Origin: Lautropia mirabilis
GTDB lineage: Bacteria; Pseudomonadota; Gammaproteobacteria; Burkholderiales; Burkholderiaceae_B
Assembly (NCBI GenBank): GCA_945876565.1
Contig: CAMCOS010000002.1
Coordinates: 91,464 to 155,463, forward strand
Length of the DNA: 64,000 nt
Direction of reading: 5' to 3'
Shown in pieces: positions 19,637 through 27,706 of this stretch (positions are counted from its first letter, which is position 1; the number at the start of each line of letters is the position of its first letter). The position numbers were made by a program, and so were the translations under genes. The notes under the pieces are model-generated. The model saw nothing but the letters and a program-made list of their open reading frames with translations, ran no database searches and was not told where the DNA came from.

Positions 19637-20854
19637 TTAAGTGGCTAGACGAGCTGGCGTTTGGCGGCGTTCCCAGACCATCATCAGCAGCACGAGTGCC
19701 ACGCACGGGAAGATCATCCAGTTGATGGTCTCCCAGCCAGCAACCGAGAGCAGTTTGCCCGAAGCAAACGAAGAGATTGCCACCGAACCAAAGACCAGAA
19801 AGTCATTCATGGCTTGCACGCGATTGCGTTCTTCAGGGCGGTGGCAGGCTGTGACCATGGCGGTTGCCCCAATAAACCCAAAATTCCACCCCACACCCAA
19901 CAGCACCAGCGCAATCCAGAAGTGTTCAAGTCCAAGCCCAGACAAACCAACGGCGCCAGAAGCGGCCAAGATCAGCAGTCCCGTGGCCGTGATGGTTTTG
20001 ACGCCAAATCGCTGAATCAGTCGACCCGTAAAAAAACTCGGTCCGAACATGGCTAGCACGTGCCACTGGATGCCAAGCGCCGCTTCACCCACCGTGTGAC
20101 CACAACCAACCATTGCAATGGGTGCAGCAGTCATCACAAAACTCATCAATGCGTAAGACACCACGCCAGCGGTCACGGCCAGGATGAAGCGCGGTTGGCT
20201 GGCGATCTCTTTGAGTGATCTGCCTGCTGGCGAGCCGTTAGCGTGGCTGGCGTGCATCATCGGCTTGGGGCTGGCAACGGATTTAAAGCGCCAGATCACC
20301 GGGATGGCTAGCGCAGCCAGAATGGCTTGCGCCACAAAGCTGCCCGCAAACGGCGCCCACGGGACAATATCTCGGGTCCAAATCACCGTTTGAGGCCCAA
20401 TGATTGCAGCAAAGAGCCCTCCAACCATGACCCAGGATATCAACCTGGGTTTGATGTCATCGGGTACACCATCGGTCACTGCAAAACGGTAACTTTGTAC
20501 GTAAGAGGCATAAAAGCCCGCAATCATCGTGCCCAAACAAAAGATGAAAAACAGTTGCTTATAGATGCCAAAGGCCGCCACAAGGCCAGCAATCATTCCA
20601 AGCCCGGCGCCGAACAGATAGCCAAAGCGACGGCCATGGTGGCGCATGACCCAGGCAGCAGGCAGTGTGCCAATGGCCAGCCCCAAGTTAAAAATACTGA
20701 CCGGCAATGTGGCTAGAGCAGGGTTGCTTGCCAACTGCTGACCAACCAAGCCACCGAGCGAGACAATAATGGCCGGGCTCGCGCCTCCAAGCGCCTGAGC
20801 AGTGGTCAGCACAAGCGCATTGTGACGCGATGGGTTTGGGGTATTGGGTGTCAT
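19637..20854 (-). CDS. MFS transporter
   Basis: A 405-residue major facilitator with about twelve hydrophobic segments. The first half has the loop 2-3 motif in variant form (AWVMRHHGRRFGYLFGAGLG). The second half begins after a central loop rich in His, Ala and Ser around residue 200. The arrangement resembles drug/metabolite exporters of the YfmO/Bcr-like groups, but no substrate can be assigned. It is convergent with the GGT-like gene (39 bases apart) and 27 bases downstream of ubiC on the same strand. Confidence 0.88.
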   Translation of the reverse strand: MTPNTPNPSRHNALVLTTAQALGGASPAIIVSLGGLVGQQLASNPALATLPVSIFNLGLAIGTLPAAWVMRHHGRRFGYLFGAGLGMIAGLVAAFGIYKQLFFIFCLGTMIAGFYASYVQSYRFAVTDGVPDDIKPRLISWVMVGGLFAAIIGPQTVIWTRDIVPWAPFAGSFVAQAILAALAIPVIWRFKSVASPKPMMHASHANGSPAGRSLKEIASQPRFILAVTAGVVSYALMSFVMTAAPIAMVGCGHTVGEAALGIQWHVLAMFGPSFFTGRLIQRFGVKTITATGLLILAASGAVGLSGLGLEHFWIALVLLGVGWNFGFIGATAMVTACHRPEERNRVQAMNDFLVFGSVAISSFASGKLLSVAGWETINWMIFPCVALVLLMMVWERRQTPARLAT

Positions 20855-20881
20855 GCGGGGATAGTAACCATTTGTATGACG

Positions 20882-21472
20882 TCAGGCACAAACAAAATCC
20901 CAAAGCCCAGGCAAGAAACACTCTGATACCAATAGAGCATGGCCGTCACGCCAGAACACCGAACGTCTAGCCCAATGTGCATACTGATATGCGCTGCGTC
21001 GGTCCATACCAGCACGTCGCGTCAGATTCGCCAATGGGTGAGGCAGTCTGAGTCGGGCAGTCTCAAATGGGCTGCGTGTCACTCGGCTATCGTCGTAGAG
21101 CAAATCGGCCAACGGGCGGCGCCCCAGACTTCTCATGGCTTGCCAGCTACCGGACCAAGCCTGCAAATCCACGGCAGAGCGAGCCACCACGCAATCTGTA
21201 CCGTCAATCGACATGCAAATTTCACGGATGCGTACAGATGCGCCCGGCTTCAACTTCATGGCCAGGCGCTCGTCTGGCGCAGGCCTGGCGATTGACTCTC
21301 GCAGAACCCGCAAACTTAGCTGACCAAGCTCACGCAAACCAGCAGTTAATGCACCCGGGCGAGTCAGCCAAAGACGCTGGCATGGCGCAGCCAGCGGGTC
21401 GATCGATCTGGACCACTTCGCCAAATCGCGGATGGGTCTGGTCGTGTCAGTTTGTCTATGTCGCGTTATCAT
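20882..21472 (-). CDS. ubiC: Chorismate pyruvate-lyase UbiC
   Basis: A 196-residue enzyme that converts chorismate to 4-hydroxybenzoate and pyruvate, the first committed step of ubiquinone synthesis. The C-terminal half is convincing: [17 protein letters not shown], then [19 protein letters not shown] and SECFLPGLW, matching the WGRRS ... LLLTELFLP pattern of known UbiC with the active-site glutamate in [14 protein letters not shown] and [12 protein letters not shown] fit the N-terminal half. The start is uncertain: I use the ATG that leaves ten bases to the divergent pseudouridine synthase start; a longer frame would overlap that gene. UbiA, which uses its product, is at 53225-54094. Confidence 0.85.
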   Translation of the reverse strand: MITRHRQTDTTRPIRDLAKWSRSIDPLAAPCQRLWLTRPGALTAGLRELGQLSLRVLRESIARPAPDERLAMKLKPGASVRIREICMSIDGTDCVVARSAVDLQAWSGSWQAMRSLGRRPLADLLYDDSRVTRSPFETARLRLPHPLANLTRRAGMDRRSAYQYAHWARRSVFWRDGHALLVSECFLPGLWDFVCA

Positions 21473-21482
21473 CGCGGCGTCT

Positions 21483-22211
21483 ATGGAAAAAATACGCATC
21501 TCAAAGTTAATGGCCCAGCAAGGGATTTGCTCGCGACGCGAAGCAGATGCCTTTTTGGCCGCTGGCAGAGTCACGGTCGACGGACAGCCTGTCGGTGTGG
21601 GCGACAAAGCCTGGCCGACACAGCGTATCGTACTGGATCAGCGTGGCCAAGCCCAGCAACGCGCTAGCGTGACGATTCTGATCCACAAACCCATCGGCCT
21701 GGTTTCTAGTCAGGCCGAAGGGGATTACAAGCCCGCCATTACGCTTGTGACAGCGGCAAACCGGTTCGCCGATGATCGGTCGGGCATTGTCTTTCGAAAA
21801 GAGCATTTGCGTGGGATTGCCGTGGCGGGGCGCCTGGATATTGATTCAACGGGATTGTTGGTGCTCACGCAAGACGGTCGCGTGGCTAGGCAACTCATTG
21901 GACAAGACAGTGATATTGAAAAAGAATATCTCGTGCGGGTTAAAGGCAAGTTGCCAGCCGATGGGCTGGCGCTTTTACGCCACGGGCTCGTGCTTGATGG
22001 CAGGGCGCTCAAGCCCGCGCAGGTCAGTTGGCAAAACGAGGATCAACTGAAGTTTGTGCTCAAAGAGGGGCGCAAACGGCAGATCCGACGGATGTGCGAG
22101 CTGGTAGGCTTGACCGTGATCGGCTTAAAGCGTGTCCGAATCGGCCAGATCAAACTCGGAAACCTGCCGGTTGGGCAATGGCGCTATCTAGGTCCAAGTG
22201 AGACCATTTAG
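21483..22211 (+). CDS. Pseudouridine synthase, RluF/RsuA family
   Basis: A 242-residue RNA pseudouridine synthase. An S4 RNA-binding domain fills residues 1-60 ([30 protein letters not shown]). The catalytic aspartate is D119 in [17 protein letters not shown], followed by [10 protein letters not shown] and [26 protein letters not shown] near the C-terminus, which is closest in style to RluF (23S rRNA U2604) among the RsuA-type enzymes. Exact rRNA target is inference. It begins ten bases from the divergent ubiC start. Confidence 0.9.
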   Translation: MEKIRISKLMAQQGICSRREADAFLAAGRVTVDGQPVGVGDKAWPTQRIVLDQRGQAQQRASVTILIHKPIGLVSSQAEGDYKPAITLVTAANRFADDRSGIVFRKEHLRGIAVAGRLDIDSTGLLVLTQDGRVARQLIGQDSDIEKEYLVRVKGKLPADGLALLRHGLVLDGRALKPAQVSWQNEDQLKFVLKEGRKRQIRRMCELVGLTVIGLKRVRIGQIKLGNLPVGQWRYLGPSETI

Positions 22212-22267
22212 TTTTGCCACTGAATTAAGCCATTTGCAAGCGGTTAACGCGATGGACCCCTGTACTG

Positions 22268-23131
22268 TTAACCCTTCGCCAAGCTAGTGCGCATACGCCA
22301 GTTTGCATGGCTGTCTTGTGCAAGCTCACTGGCAAGCCACGGCAATGCCTGGTGCAGTTGCTTTTGTAAGGTGTACGGTGGATTGATCACCAAGACGCCT
22401 GAGCCAAATAAGCCATGTTGATCAGTGGGTGCTTTGCAAACCGTGATCTCGGCCTGTAGCCACTCAATGTCGGGTAAATGTTGCAGCTGTTTGATCATTT
22501 GCTCGACTGAAAGCCGGTTAACTTTGGGATACCAGATGATGTAGCAGCCAGTGGCAAAGCGGGTCAATGCATCTCTGATTGATTGGGTTACCGACCGATA
22601 GTCTTGTTTGTTCTCATAGGCTGGGTCCATCAAAACGACAGCACGCCTTGTGGGTGGTGGCAGGATTGCCTTTAGGGCAGCAAAGCCGTCGCTTTGCTCC
22701 AGCCTGATGGCTCTGGGTGCCAGTCTGCGTTGCTGCGACATGTTGTGAGCAAGCACTTCAGCTTCCGCGCCCAGTAGCTCGAATAATCGCAAGCGATCCT
22801 GGGTTCTCACGACTTGCAATGCCAACCAGGGCGAGCCCGGATAAAGCGCTAGCTCGCCGCTTGGATTCAAGGCATAAAGCTCGTCGAGGTACTGTGTAAC
22901 CAACGCAGGGGTGTCGGTGGCTCGCCAAAGCCGGGCAATCCCGTCGACATACTCAGCGCGGGTGTTTGCCCACTTCCCAGTCAGGTCATACAGTCCCGCA
23001 CCCGCATGGGTATCGACAAACACAAAGCCCGTTTCTTTCTGCTTGAAATAATCCAGCACGCCAAGCAAAACGCAATGCTTGAGCACATCGGCGTGGTTGC
23101 CGGCATGAAATCCGTGGCGGTAGCTAAACAA
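22268..23131 (-). CDS. rlmJ: 23S rRNA (adenine-2030-N6)-methyltransferase RlmJ
   Basis: A 287-residue methyltransferase acting on A2030 of 23S rRNA. It starts with the very conserved MFSYRHGFHAGNHADVLKH and has the SAM loop VDTHAGAGLYDL. The N6-adenine catalytic motif reads VVLMDPAYENKQDY, a DPAY form of the (N/D)PPY motif that is normal in RlmJ. The C-terminal FGSGVLVINPPYTL is also typical. Length matches the family. It is divergent from ppiD with 155 bases between them. Confidence 0.95.
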   Translation of the reverse strand: MFSYRHGFHAGNHADVLKHCVLLGVLDYFKQKETGFVFVDTHAGAGLYDLTGKWANTRAEYVDGIARLWRATDTPALVTQYLDELYALNPSGELALYPGSPWLALQVVRTQDRLRLFELLGAEAEVLAHNMSQQRRLAPRAIRLEQSDGFAALKAILPPPTRRAVVLMDPAYENKQDYRSVTQSIRDALTRFATGCYIIWYPKVNRLSVEQMIKQLQHLPDIEWLQAEITVCKAPTDQHGLFGSGVLVINPPYTLQKQLHQALPWLASELAQDSHANWRMRTSLAKG

Positions 23132-23176
23132 TGATTCCTCACCCGGTTGTTGGTCTTATCAATCAAATTGGCAATC

Positions 23177-23212
23177 CAATTACCCATTCAATTGTCCATC
23201 TGATTGCCCATC
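23177..23212. repeat. Three imperfect 12-bp tandem units upstream of ppiD
   Basis: Three adjacent 12-base units, CAATTACCCATT, CAATTGTCCATC and TGATTGCCCATC, share the pattern nnATTnnCCATn; a weaker fourth copy precedes them around 23165. They lie in the divergent gap between rlmJ and ppiD. They may be slippage products or protein-binding repeats; nothing shows which. Confidence 0.6.
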
Positions 23213-23286
23213 ACTCGCTCCGCCTCTTTGGCTAGCTTGCCAATGGTACACTCACCGGCATCTATTTATCGATCGAATACCCGTCC

Positions 23287-25251
23287 ATGTTTGATTTCTT
23301 TCGTTCGCATCAACGCTTGATGCAGATCGTTTTGTTGTTGATGGTGGTGCCGTCATTTCTGTTTTTCGGTGTCGAGGGGTACCTCGACTTAATGTCGAAA
23401 GACAAAGACCTGGCTGAAGTCAATGGCGTGGCGATTACGCAACCCGAGTTTGATTCGGTTCGTCTTAATCAGCTGGAGGAATTGCGGAAAATGCTGGGTG
23501 CACAATTTGACGCTCAAGCGATCGATACACCGGCGTTTCGTGAACAAATCCTAACCGACATGATTGACCGCCTGGTGATTGCTGAGGCAGCCATGCAGGG
23601 TCGATACACAGTATCGGATGAGCAGATTCGTAACACGATTGCCAGTATTGCTGCGGTTCAGCGAAATGGGGTTTTCTCACCTGAGCGCTATCGGCAAGTT
23701 TTGGCGGCGCAGGGCATGACGCCGGCTGATTTCGAGATGCGCGTGCGCAGTGACCTCATTTTGTCGCAGGTGCTTGGCCCGATCGGAAGCACGGCCTCAG
23801 CGCCCACACGGGTGGTCGATGAGCTCTTGACTGCGCTTACCGAGCAGCGAACGGTCGCGCTGCGACGTTTTAACGCGTCGGCTTATATGGGTGATGTGCA
23901 GGTCACCGAAGCAGATATTCAGGCCTGGTATGACGCCAATGCTGAAACATTGCGTCTGCCCGAGAGCGTCAATATCGAATACGTCGTGCTTGACGAAGAT
24001 GCTGCCAGCACTGGGCTAACGGTTCCAGCGGCAGAAATCGAGGCTTTCTATCAACAAAACCAGGCCCGTTATGGTCAGCCTGAGCAACGGCGAGTCAGCC
24101 ATATCCTTCGTGAAGTAGCGCCCGACGCGGATCGGGCTGCCAAGGATGCCGCCAAGACAAAGGCACAAGAGTTGGTCGATCAGTTAAAAACTGACCCTAA
24201 TCAGTTTGCTGCGCTGGCAAGTAAGTATTCACAGGATCCGGGCTCGGCCAACCAAGGTGGTGATCTGGGCTGGATATCGAAGGACACGCTGGTGCCGGAA
24301 GTGGAAGATGCAGTGTTTAAGCTAGAACCCAACACGATTTCCGAGGTGATCGAGAGTCCGTTTGGATACCACGTTGCTGTGGTTACTCAAGTCCAGGCCG
24401 CGAGCACTAAACCGCTTGAGCAGGTTCGTGATGAGGTGGAGGCGGAGGTGATGCGTCAGATGGCGTCAGCTCGATTTGCTGAATTGGCCAGTGGTCTGAC
24501 CAATTTGGTATACGATCAACGGGATGCGCTTGAGCCGATCGCGCAGCAGTTAGGGCTCGAATTGCGCAAGGTGCAGGGCTTGTCCCGTGACGGCCTGCTA
24601 CCCGATGCGCTGCTTGTGCGAGTCGCCCCGGTGTCAGATGATCAGCGAGAGATATTGAACAACCCCAGGGTTTTGCAAGTAGCTTTCTCACCCGATGTGT
24701 TTCAAGAAAAATTCAATTCTGGTGTGATCGAAACAGCGCCTGGCACACTGGTGGCACTTAGGCTCAATCAAATCAATCCGTCGGTTGTGCCACCCCTTGC
24801 TCAAGTCACGGACTTGATTCGTGAGCAACTCGTGTCAGAAGGCGCAATCAAGCTGGCGCGTCAAGCTGGGCAGGCTGCACTCAGTGTCATCGCTGACGGC
24901 TCTCAACCACCCATGGGGTTTGCAGCAGCTGAAGTGGTTTCTCGGCAAGATGCGCGCAGCCTGAGTGCCGTTGAACTGAGTGCTGTGATGAAACTGCCTA
25001 AGACACAAGTGCCCAAAGCCACTGGTGTTGATACGCCTGATGGTTACAGCATTTTGGATGTCAAAGCAGTTAACACCGGTGAGCCTTTGCCGCAAGCGAA
25101 TCAGCAACAGTTCAAAGATCAGCTATCGCAAGTCTGGGGTCGGGCCGAAGAACAGGCCGCGTTGCAGGTTTTGCGGCGCTTATTTAATGTTCAGATTCTT
25201 CCTGATGCGCAGACCGTCATCGAGGGCGAGGGCAGTGGTTCAGGGAGTTAA
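23287..25251 (+). CDS. ppiD: Membrane-anchored periplasmic chaperone/foldase PpiD
   Basis: A 654-residue protein with a single N-terminal membrane anchor (about residues 13-32, QIVLLLMVVPSFLFFGVEGY) followed by a long periplasmic part. A SurA-like N-terminal chaperone region (about 35-180) is followed by a parvulin-type peptidyl-prolyl isomerase domain at about 262-368 (RRVSHILREV ... SKYSQDPGSANQGGDLGWI ... ESPFGYHVAVV). PpiD helps newly exported proteins at the SecYEG exit. It stands alone; its stop is followed by a run of 7-bp tandem repeats. Confidence 0.94.
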   Translation: MFDFFRSHQRLMQIVLLLMVVPSFLFFGVEGYLDLMSKDKDLAEVNGVAITQPEFDSVRLNQLEELRKMLGAQFDAQAIDTPAFREQILTDMIDRLVIAEAAMQGRYTVSDEQIRNTIASIAAVQRNGVFSPERYRQVLAAQGMTPADFEMRVRSDLILSQVLGPIGSTASAPTRVVDELLTALTEQRTVALRRFNASAYMGDVQVTEADIQAWYDANAETLRLPESVNIEYVVLDEDAASTGLTVPAAEIEAFYQQNQARYGQPEQRRVSHILREVAPDADRAAKDAAKTKAQELVDQLKTDPNQFAALASKYSQDPGSANQGGDLGWISKDTLVPEVEDAVFKLEPNTISEVIESPFGYHVAVVTQVQAASTKPLEQVRDEVEAEVMRQMASARFAELASGLTNLVYDQRDALEPIAQQLGLELRKVQGLSRDGLLPDALLVRVAPVSDDQREILNNPRVLQVAFSPDVFQEKFNSGVIETAPGTLVALRLNQINPSVVPPLAQVTDLIREQLVSEGAIKLARQAGQAALSVIADGSQPPMGFAAAEVVSRQDARSLSAVELSAVMKLPKTQVPKATGVDTPDGYSILDVKAVNTGEPLPQANQQQFKDQLSQVWGRAEEQAALQVLRRLFNVQILPDAQTVIEGEGSGSGS

Positions 25252-25266
25252 GTACCTAGGCAGTTA

Positions 25267-25306
25267 AGTCCTCAGTCCTCAGTCCTCAGTCCTCAGTCCT
25301 CAGTCC
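25267..25306. repeat. Tandem repeat of AGTCCTC, five perfect copies plus a partial sixth
   Basis: The heptamer AGTCCTC is repeated without error five times and then breaks off in AGTCC. It sits in the 80-base gap between the convergent genes ppiD and tesA, 15 bases beyond the ppiD stop. Seven-base units outside coding sequence could change number by replication slippage. No hairpin terminator was seen in this gap. Confidence 0.95.
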
Positions 25307-25331
25307 CAGACTAGACCCACTTTCGCTTAAT

Positions 25332-26033
25332 TCACTTGGCTAAATTTGCAGGTGCTGGCAATGTTTGTTCGATCGCTGGCCAAACATTGTTGAGCAGAAT
25401 TGGTTGAGCAGCTTCGGAGGGGTGAATGCCATCCTCGATAAAGAGATTACGATCGGTTTCTAGCCCCGTTAATAGAAACGGAACCAAGACTGAATTCGTT
25501 GCTGCGGCGATTTCAGGGTACATGTTTCTGAATGACTCGGTGTAGGCGGGGCCGTAGTTTGACGGAATTTGAATACCAGTGATGACAGTGACAGCGCCAG
25601 CGGCTTGTGAAAGGTCAATCATGCGGATCAAATTGTTGCGGGTCATGTCGAGTGCGAGGCCACGCAGAGCGTCGTTGCCGCCAAGCTCAATGAGAACGAG
25701 ACCAGGCTGGTGTTCGTTTAGTAAGGCTGGCAGGCGTGTCAAGCCACCGCTGGTGGTGTCACCACTGATGCTGGCGTTGATGACCGCAGGTGGCGTTCCA
25801 TATCGCTCTCCCAAACGATCTCTGAGCAACTGAACCCAGCCGCTGCCCCGTCTGATGCCATACTCGGACGAAAGACTGTCACCCACGATCAGGATCGGGC
25901 GCTCAAGCGCAGCCTTGGCAGCGCCCGCATGACTGAATCCGACGAATGAAAGTGACAGGAGCACGATAAATGTCAGCCTGATCAACGGGATATTGACAAG
26001 AAAACGGCTCCAGTAATGCGAAAATTGAGTCAT
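25332..26033 (-). CDS. tesA: Periplasmic GDSL arylesterase/thioesterase TesA
   Basis: A 233-residue SGNH hydrolase. The nucleophile is S53 in IVGDSLSSEYGI; oxyanion residues are in SISGDTTSGG and LIELGGNDALRG; the acid/base pair is in EDGIHPSEAAQ near residue 205. An N-terminal signal peptide (hydrophobic TFIVLLSLSFVGFSHA) directs it to the periplasm. I use the ATG whose bases overlap the divergent ybbA start, but a TTG at codon 18 would give a shorter, better-shaped signal peptide, so the start is not certain. The tesA/ybbA divergent arrangement is the same as in E. coli. Confidence 0.9.
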   Translation of the reverse strand: MTQFSHYWSRFLVNIPLIRLTFIVLLSLSFVGFSHAGAAKAALERPILIVGDSLSSEYGIRRGSGWVQLLRDRLGERYGTPPAVINASISGDTTSGGLTRLPALLNEHQPGLVLIELGGNDALRGLALDMTRNNLIRMIDLSQAAGAVTVITGIQIPSNYGPAYTESFRNMYPEIAAATNSVLVPFLLTGLETDRNLFIEDGIHPSEAAQPILLNNVWPAIEQTLPAPANLAK

Positions 26034-26715
26034 GATGAAAAATAATGCAATTGAAGTGGTCGGTCTGTCCAAACGGGTCTCTGACGCCGGTGGTGAGTTA
26101 ACTATCCTTGACGATATCCGTTTTTCTGTGGCGATGGGTGAGTCATTGGCAATCACAGGCGCATCAGGTTCTGGAAAATCGACACTATTAGGACTCATGG
26201 CTGGGCTAGATGTTCCCAGTGACGGTCAAATCAATGTATTGGACCAAGATCTGTTTGCGTTAGACGAGGACGGCAGGGCAAAATTTCGCGCTTCACATGT
26301 GGGGTTTGTGTTTCAGTCGTTTCAGCTTTTGCCTAACTTGACCGCACTGGAAAATGTGATGCTGCCGCTCGAGCTTGCCGGTCATGATGCACTTGAGCCA
26401 GCCAAAGAGGCCTTGGCTGAAGTTGGGCTTGAACACCGACTTGACCACTACCCATCGACACTGTCGGGTGGTGAGCAGCAGCGCGTGTCACTGGCACGCG
26501 CCTTTATCAGCCGGCCAGCTTTGCTGTTTGCAGATGAGCCCACGGGCAGCCTGGACGTGGTAACCGGTGCACGCATCATCGACCTGATGTTTAGATTACA
26601 CCAAGATCACCACACTACACTCGTTTTGGTGACCCACGACCCAAACTTAGCCAAGCGTTGTCAGCGCATTATCAACATTCATGCAGGTCGCTTGGTTTTG
26701 GCACAGACCGCTTGA
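26032..26715 (+). CDS. ybbA: ABC transporter ATPase, YbbA-like
   Basis: A 227-residue ATP-binding subunit of the LolD/MacB type. Walker A is GASGSGKST (43-51), the Q-loop is VFQSFQLLP, the signature is [15 protein letters not shown] and Walker B is [12 protein letters not shown]. In E. coli the partner permease YbbP follows directly, but here the next gene is a convergent DMT transporter that overlaps the 3' end by 37 bases, so no permease is encoded beside it. The start codon shares two bases with the divergent tesA start; two consecutive ATGs are available. Confidence 0.88.
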   Translation: MMKNNAIEVVGLSKRVSDAGGELTILDDIRFSVAMGESLAITGASGSGKSTLLGLMAGLDVPSDGQINVLDQDLFALDEDGRAKFRASHVGFVFQSFQLLPNLTALENVMLPLELAGHDALEPAKEALAEVGLEHRLDHYPSTLSGGEQQRVSLARAFISRPALLFADEPTGSLDVVTGARIIDLMFRLHQDHHTTLVLVTHDPNLAKRCQRIINIHAGRLVLAQTA

Positions 26716-27662
26716 GAACGTGAACAGTGCCACTCATACCATGCAATGACGGCTCCGCTGGCGCAAATTAGACCAATCCCGACCCAGCTGAGCTTGTCGG
26801 GAAAGTCGCTCCATATCCACCAGCCGAGCGCACTCGCCGCGATGATCTGCAGGTACATGAACGGGGCCAACAGTGAGGCGGCCGCCAGCCGGTAGGCCTG
26901 CACTTGCAGAAGATGGCCCACCGCACCCGTGAGCCCCAAAGAAAGCAGAATCGCCCAATTCCAGGCTGATAGGTGAGCCAGTGTTTCATACCAGTCAACT
27001 TCAAGCAGTGGCAGGGCGATCGGCAAAACCAATGAAGTCGCAACCGCACCAATCAGGCCGCTCCAGAGCATGGTTGTCAGAGGGTGATCAACTGCGACTT
27101 TGCGGGTGAGCAAATGCTGAATTGCCATCAGTGCGGCGGTCAACAAGCCAAACAGGACGCCAACCGAATCTAGCCCAGCGCTTGGGCGGATGACAACCAA
27201 CACGCCTGCAAATCCTGAAGCAGCTGCCACCCAGCGGGATATGCGTTTAGGCTCATTCAGAACCCATGGTGCTAGCGCCAGTATGATCAACGGTGCCAGA
27301 AAAATCATGGTGGTCGCTTGCGCTTGTGGCAGCAGAGACAGCGTCGTGAAAAAGCTCATCGTGGTTAGCAAAATCGTTGCACCGCGCATGACCTGATATT
27401 TCAGCGAAAAACTTTTGAACAAATGAAGCTCTCGACGAGAAATCAGCAGCAGCAAGATCAGTAAAAAGTGAATAACGTAACGAAACCAAGTGACCACCAG
27501 GAGGCTAACGCCAGCAGCCAAAATCCATTTTCCTGACGCATCCAAGACCGACAGCACCGATAGCGACAGCAACAAAATAGTCACACCAGCAATGGCGTTT
27601 TGGGATCTGAGGGGTGGGGTAGTTACCACGGTAGGCTGCATGCGATCTGAGTAAGCGGTCAT
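26679..27662 (-). CDS. EamA/DMT-family transporter
   Basis: A 327-residue membrane protein with about ten hydrophobic segments arranged as two EamA repeats. Typical features are the end of the first repeat with FLAPLIILALAPWVLNEP and GFAGVLVVIRPS, and the second with GHLLQVQAYRLAAASLLAPFMYLQII. The family exports metabolites such as amino acids; substrate unknown. I start at an ATG; a GTG five codons upstream is possible. It is convergent with ybbA and divergent from the amidase gene. Confidence 0.88.
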   Translation of the reverse strand: MTAYSDRMQPTVVTTPPLRSQNAIAGVTILLLSLSVLSVLDASGKWILAAGVSLLVVTWFRYVIHFLLILLLLISRRELHLFKSFSLKYQVMRGATILLTTMSFFTTLSLLPQAQATTMIFLAPLIILALAPWVLNEPKRISRWVAAASGFAGVLVVIRPSAGLDSVGVLFGLLTAALMAIQHLLTRKVAVDHPLTTMLWSGLIGAVATSLVLPIALPLLEVDWYETLAHLSAWNWAILLSLGLTGAVGHLLQVQAYRLAAASLLAPFMYLQIIAASALGWWIWSDFPDKLSWVGIGLICASGAVIAWYEWHCSRSQAVCAKTKRPA

Positions 27663-27706
27663 GATACGCTTTTGCACATCGATGGATTCATGCCGCGAGG
27701 GCGCAA

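Noticed and set aside
25267..25306. CRISPR-like array
   Set aside because: Units are seven bases with no spacers; it is a simple tandem repeat.
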